DNA from: Dehalococcoidia bacterium UBA1151 | GTDB taxonomy: Bacteria; Chloroflexota; Dehalococcoidia; Lucifugimonadales; Lucifugimonadaceae | Direction of reading: 5' to 3' | Length of the DNA stretch: 7,390 bases | NCBI GenBank assembly: GCA_002311865.1 | Contig: DBZV01000144.1 | Location: 21,518-28,907, forward strand | Shown: positions 5,475-7,390 of the stretch, piece after piece | Layout of the letters: each line of letters begins with the position of its first letter | Numbering within the stretch: position 1 is the stretch's first letter | Position numbers and translations under genes: made by a program | The notes under the pieces: model-generated | Told to the model about the DNA's origin: nothing | The model's input: only the letters and a program-made list of their open reading frames with translations | Databases searched by the model: none

Positions 5475-7390
5475 GCGGTCGGTCTCCGGGCGTCCAGCAG
5501 TTTCGCCAGTTCAGCCCTGTCGGTCACAGGCAGCTGGCAGACGTAGTTTTCGCAGACATATGCGGTTGGCATACCACCGACCAGATCGCGCTTCGCCAGC
5601 AGCGGTGTGGAGGGCGAGTCTTGCCTTTGGGCGGCGCCGGCAAGCAACGTATTTGGGCTGTACCGATCGTGAACTTCCTCCCACAGATCCCGGGTTGCCG
5701 GGTCGGCAGCGTCTCCGACAATCACGATCTCCGTTGTCCGGGTGGTGTTGAAGTCCACCGCCGAAAGCCAGTTAGGAACACCAAGTGGCGCCTGTTTCAT
5801 CAGATCCGACGCAGACGCCAGTGACTTCTCGCCGATCTCTCGGTATCGATCTGAATCGAGATAGATCGCCAGTTTCAGCAACGACAGCGACGCAACTGAA
5901 CCGCCGCTCGGTGTTGCGTTATCGAACAGGTCACGTGGGCGGACCAGCAGTTCTTCGTGATCACTGCCCGTATCGAAGAATGCATCTGAATTTTCGTCCC
6001 AGAACAGCTCGATCATTTTGTCCGCTATCGAGGCCGATTCGGAGAGCCACTCAGGCTCAAGACTTGCCTCGTAAAGCGATAGCAGAGACTCAACCTGGAA
6101 CGCGTAATCATCAAGATAGCCGTTCAACTTCGCGCTGCCGCCGTTGGAGTCAGATTTCCACGTCCTGAGAATACGGTCACCATCACGTAATTCTGACCTC
6201 AGGAACTCGGCGTTTCGACGCGCGATATCAACATAATCGGGACGCTCAAGAATCGCGCCGGCTACTGCGAAGCCTTTCTGCATGAGCGCATTCCAACTGG
6301 TGATGATCTTATCGTCCAACCCGGGTTTGATCCGACTCTCCCGGCGCTCGAACAGCAGTTTCTTCGCTTGCTGTACTTTCTCTTTGAGCTCCGCCACAGA
6401 CATGCCCTGATCAGTGGCCACATCGTCATCGTCGTTCGGCGCCCAGAGGATGTTCTTACCCTCAAAGTTGCCTGTCTCGCTGACGCTCCAGTGGGCGGCC
6501 GCAACCGTGCCAATCTCCGCGCCAAGAACCTCGGCAAACTCAAGCGGCTCCCACACGAAGAACTTTCCCTCTACGCCTTCCGAATCGGCATCCTGTGCCG
6601 TGTAGAAACCGCCGGACTCATCCAACATCTCGCGCTGCACATACTCCAGCGTCTCCTCCGCCACTTCGCGGAAGAACGGATCCTTGGTGACCTGGTAGGC
6701 GTGCAGATACAACGGAACAAGCAGAGCGTTGTCGTACAGCATCTTCTCGAAGTGGGGCACAAGCCAGACTTCATCCACTGAGTAACGATGGAATCCGCCG
6801 CCCACCTGATCGTACATTCCACCCCGCGCCATGCTGGTGAGCGTGGTTGTTACGACCTCAAGAATCTGCTCGTTCCCTGAGTCATGCCAGGCCCGAAGCA
6901 GGTACTCGTAGATAAGCGGTTGCGGGAACTTGGGCGCGCCACCAATTCCACCATTCTCATAGTCGAATCGTTCCAGCACCGAGTCGATCTCAGTGAACAC
7001 TATGGCGCGACTCACCGTAGCTGCAGACTGCCCGGCGTTATTGTGCGCCGCGAGATGAGCGAGCACTCTTGAAGAGGCATCGAGCACGTCCGATTTTCGA
7101 TCCCGGTAAGCATCCGACAACGACTCCAGAAGCTGCCGGAATGAGGGCATGCCCTGGCGCGGCATCGGGGGGTAGTAGGTGCCCGTGTAGAACGGCTTCT
7201 TGTCCGGGGTCATGAAGACGGACATCGGCCAGCCACCGCCGCCGGTCATCGCCTGCGTGGCAGCCATGTAGATCGAATCAACATCGGGGCGTTCTTCGCG
7301 ATCGACCTTGATGCAGACGAAGTCGCGGTTCATCTGCGCCGCGATCTCGAGGTTCTCGAAGGATTCGTGCTCCATCACGTGGCACCAATG
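5471..7390 (-). CDS. yyaL: YyaL/DUF255 thioredoxin-domain protein (partial at its N-terminus)
   Basis: The frame is open to the right edge: codons before the GTG at 7378 read H-W-C-H, so the gene does not start at that GTG and the true N-terminus (about 40-50 aa expected) lies outside. 639 residues are visible. The first part is a thioredoxin-like domain. It holds HWCHVMEHESFEN at the edge, with the first Cys of the expected C-H-W-C just beyond it, then DREERPD (30-36) and GGGGWPMSVFMTPDKKPFYTGTYYPP (50-75). The rest is an alpha/alpha-barrel resembling glycan-processing six-hairpin folds. Family motifs there are GGIGGAPKFP (147-156), GGFHRYSVDEVWLVPHFEKMLYD (198-220), DDKIITSWNALM (359-370) and AYVCENYVCQLPVTD (610-624). 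The family is widespread (YyaL in bacteria, SPATA20 in animals), yet its reaction is not established; links to redox or sugar-epimerase activity are suggestions. It would be cytosolic, since no transmembrane stretch is seen. It overlaps the amidohydrolase start by 4 nt. Confidence 0.94.
   Translation of the reverse strand, partial: HWCHVMEHESFENLEIAAQMNRDFVCIKVDREERPDVDSIYMAATQAMTGGGGWPMSVFMTPDKKPFYTGTYYPPMPRQGMPSFRQLLESLSDAYRDRKSDVLDASSRVLAHLAAHNNAGQSAATVSRAIVFTEIDSVLERFDYENGGIGGAPKFPQPLIYEYLLRAWHDSGNEQILEVVTTTLTSMARGGMYDQVGGGFHRYSVDEVWLVPHFEKMLYDNALLVPLYLHAYQVTKDPFFREVAEETLEYVQREMLDESGGFYTAQDADSEGVEGKFFVWEPLEFAEVLGAEIGTVAAAHWSVSETGNFEGKNILWAPNDDDDVATDQGMSVAELKEKVQQAKKLLFERRESRIKPGLDDKIITSWNALMQKGFAVAGAILERPDYVDIARRNAEFLRSELRDGDRILRTWKSDSNGGSAKLNGYLDDYAFQVESLLSLYEASLEPEWLSESASIADKMIELFWDENSDAFFDTGSDHEELLVRPRDLFDNATPSGGSVASLSLLKLAIYLDSDRYREIGEKSLASASDLMKQAPLGVPNWLSAVDFNTTRTTEIVIVGDAADPATRDLWEEVHDRYSPNTLLAGAAQRQDSPSTPLLAKRDLVGGMPTAYVCENYVCQLPVTDRAELAKLLDARRPTA

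Noticed and set aside
6368..6781. 137-codon plus-strand open frame inside the yyaL-like gene
   Set aside because: It is fully antisense to conserved YyaL motifs. No independent protein signature is visible.
1..7390. Search for CRISPR arrays, tRNA or rRNA genes, insertion sequences, phage or defence genes
   Set aside because: No repeat-spacer pattern, tRNA-like cloverleaf, terminal inverted repeats or transposase-like protein was seen. Coding density leaves only 253-428 and 4563-4673 as sizeable gaps.

Overview
The window reads as ordinary bacterial chromosome: densely packed protein genes, moderately GC-rich, with Shine-Dalgarno-like sites before most starts. I saw no mobile-element, CRISPR, rRNA or tRNA signal. 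The mix of a molybdenum hydroxylase (CoxS/CoxG), a 'FYGWW' MFS carrier, a RidA-like protein, a VOC protein and a LigI-like amidohydrolase is typical of free-living aerobic heterotrophs with large catabolic repertoires. Marine Chloroflexota of the SAR202 type would fit, but that is a guess from gene content and cannot be proved from this sequence.

Layout. The left edge (1-252, minus) holds the N-terminal 84 residues of a [2Fe-2S] small subunit of the CO dehydrogenase/xanthine dehydrogenase family. After a 176-bp divergent intergenic region comes a plus-strand coxG (429-872), the only plus-strand gene. Everything from 873 to 7390 is on the minus strand. In transcription order it is: a YyaL/DUF255 protein (truncated by the right edge), a LigI-like amidohydrolase (4-nt ATGA overlap), a 111-bp gap, class II fumarase, an MFS transporter, a RidA-family protein and a VOC/glyoxalase-fold protein. 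The gaps from fumarase onward are only 16-36 nt and no terminator is visible, so fumarase to VOC is probably one operon. The YyaL-amidohydrolase pair is either its head or a separate unit.

How the genes may work together. The CoxS-like subunit and CoxG belong to a Mo-hydroxylase module whose large and FAD subunits would lie left of the window. The minus-strand run combines uptake (MFS), a possible hydrolase/lactonase, fumarase, and two small clean-up or isomerase-type proteins. This resembles an organic-acid or aromatic-acid utilisation cluster feeding the TCA cycle, but the substrate cannot be read from the sequence.

No convincing undescribed system is visible. The points most worth a second look are the amidohydrolase, which has lost canonical metal/acid-base positions; its translational coupling to the poorly understood YyaL protein; the divergent arrangement of coxG; and the end-to-end convergent stops of coxG and the VOC gene.
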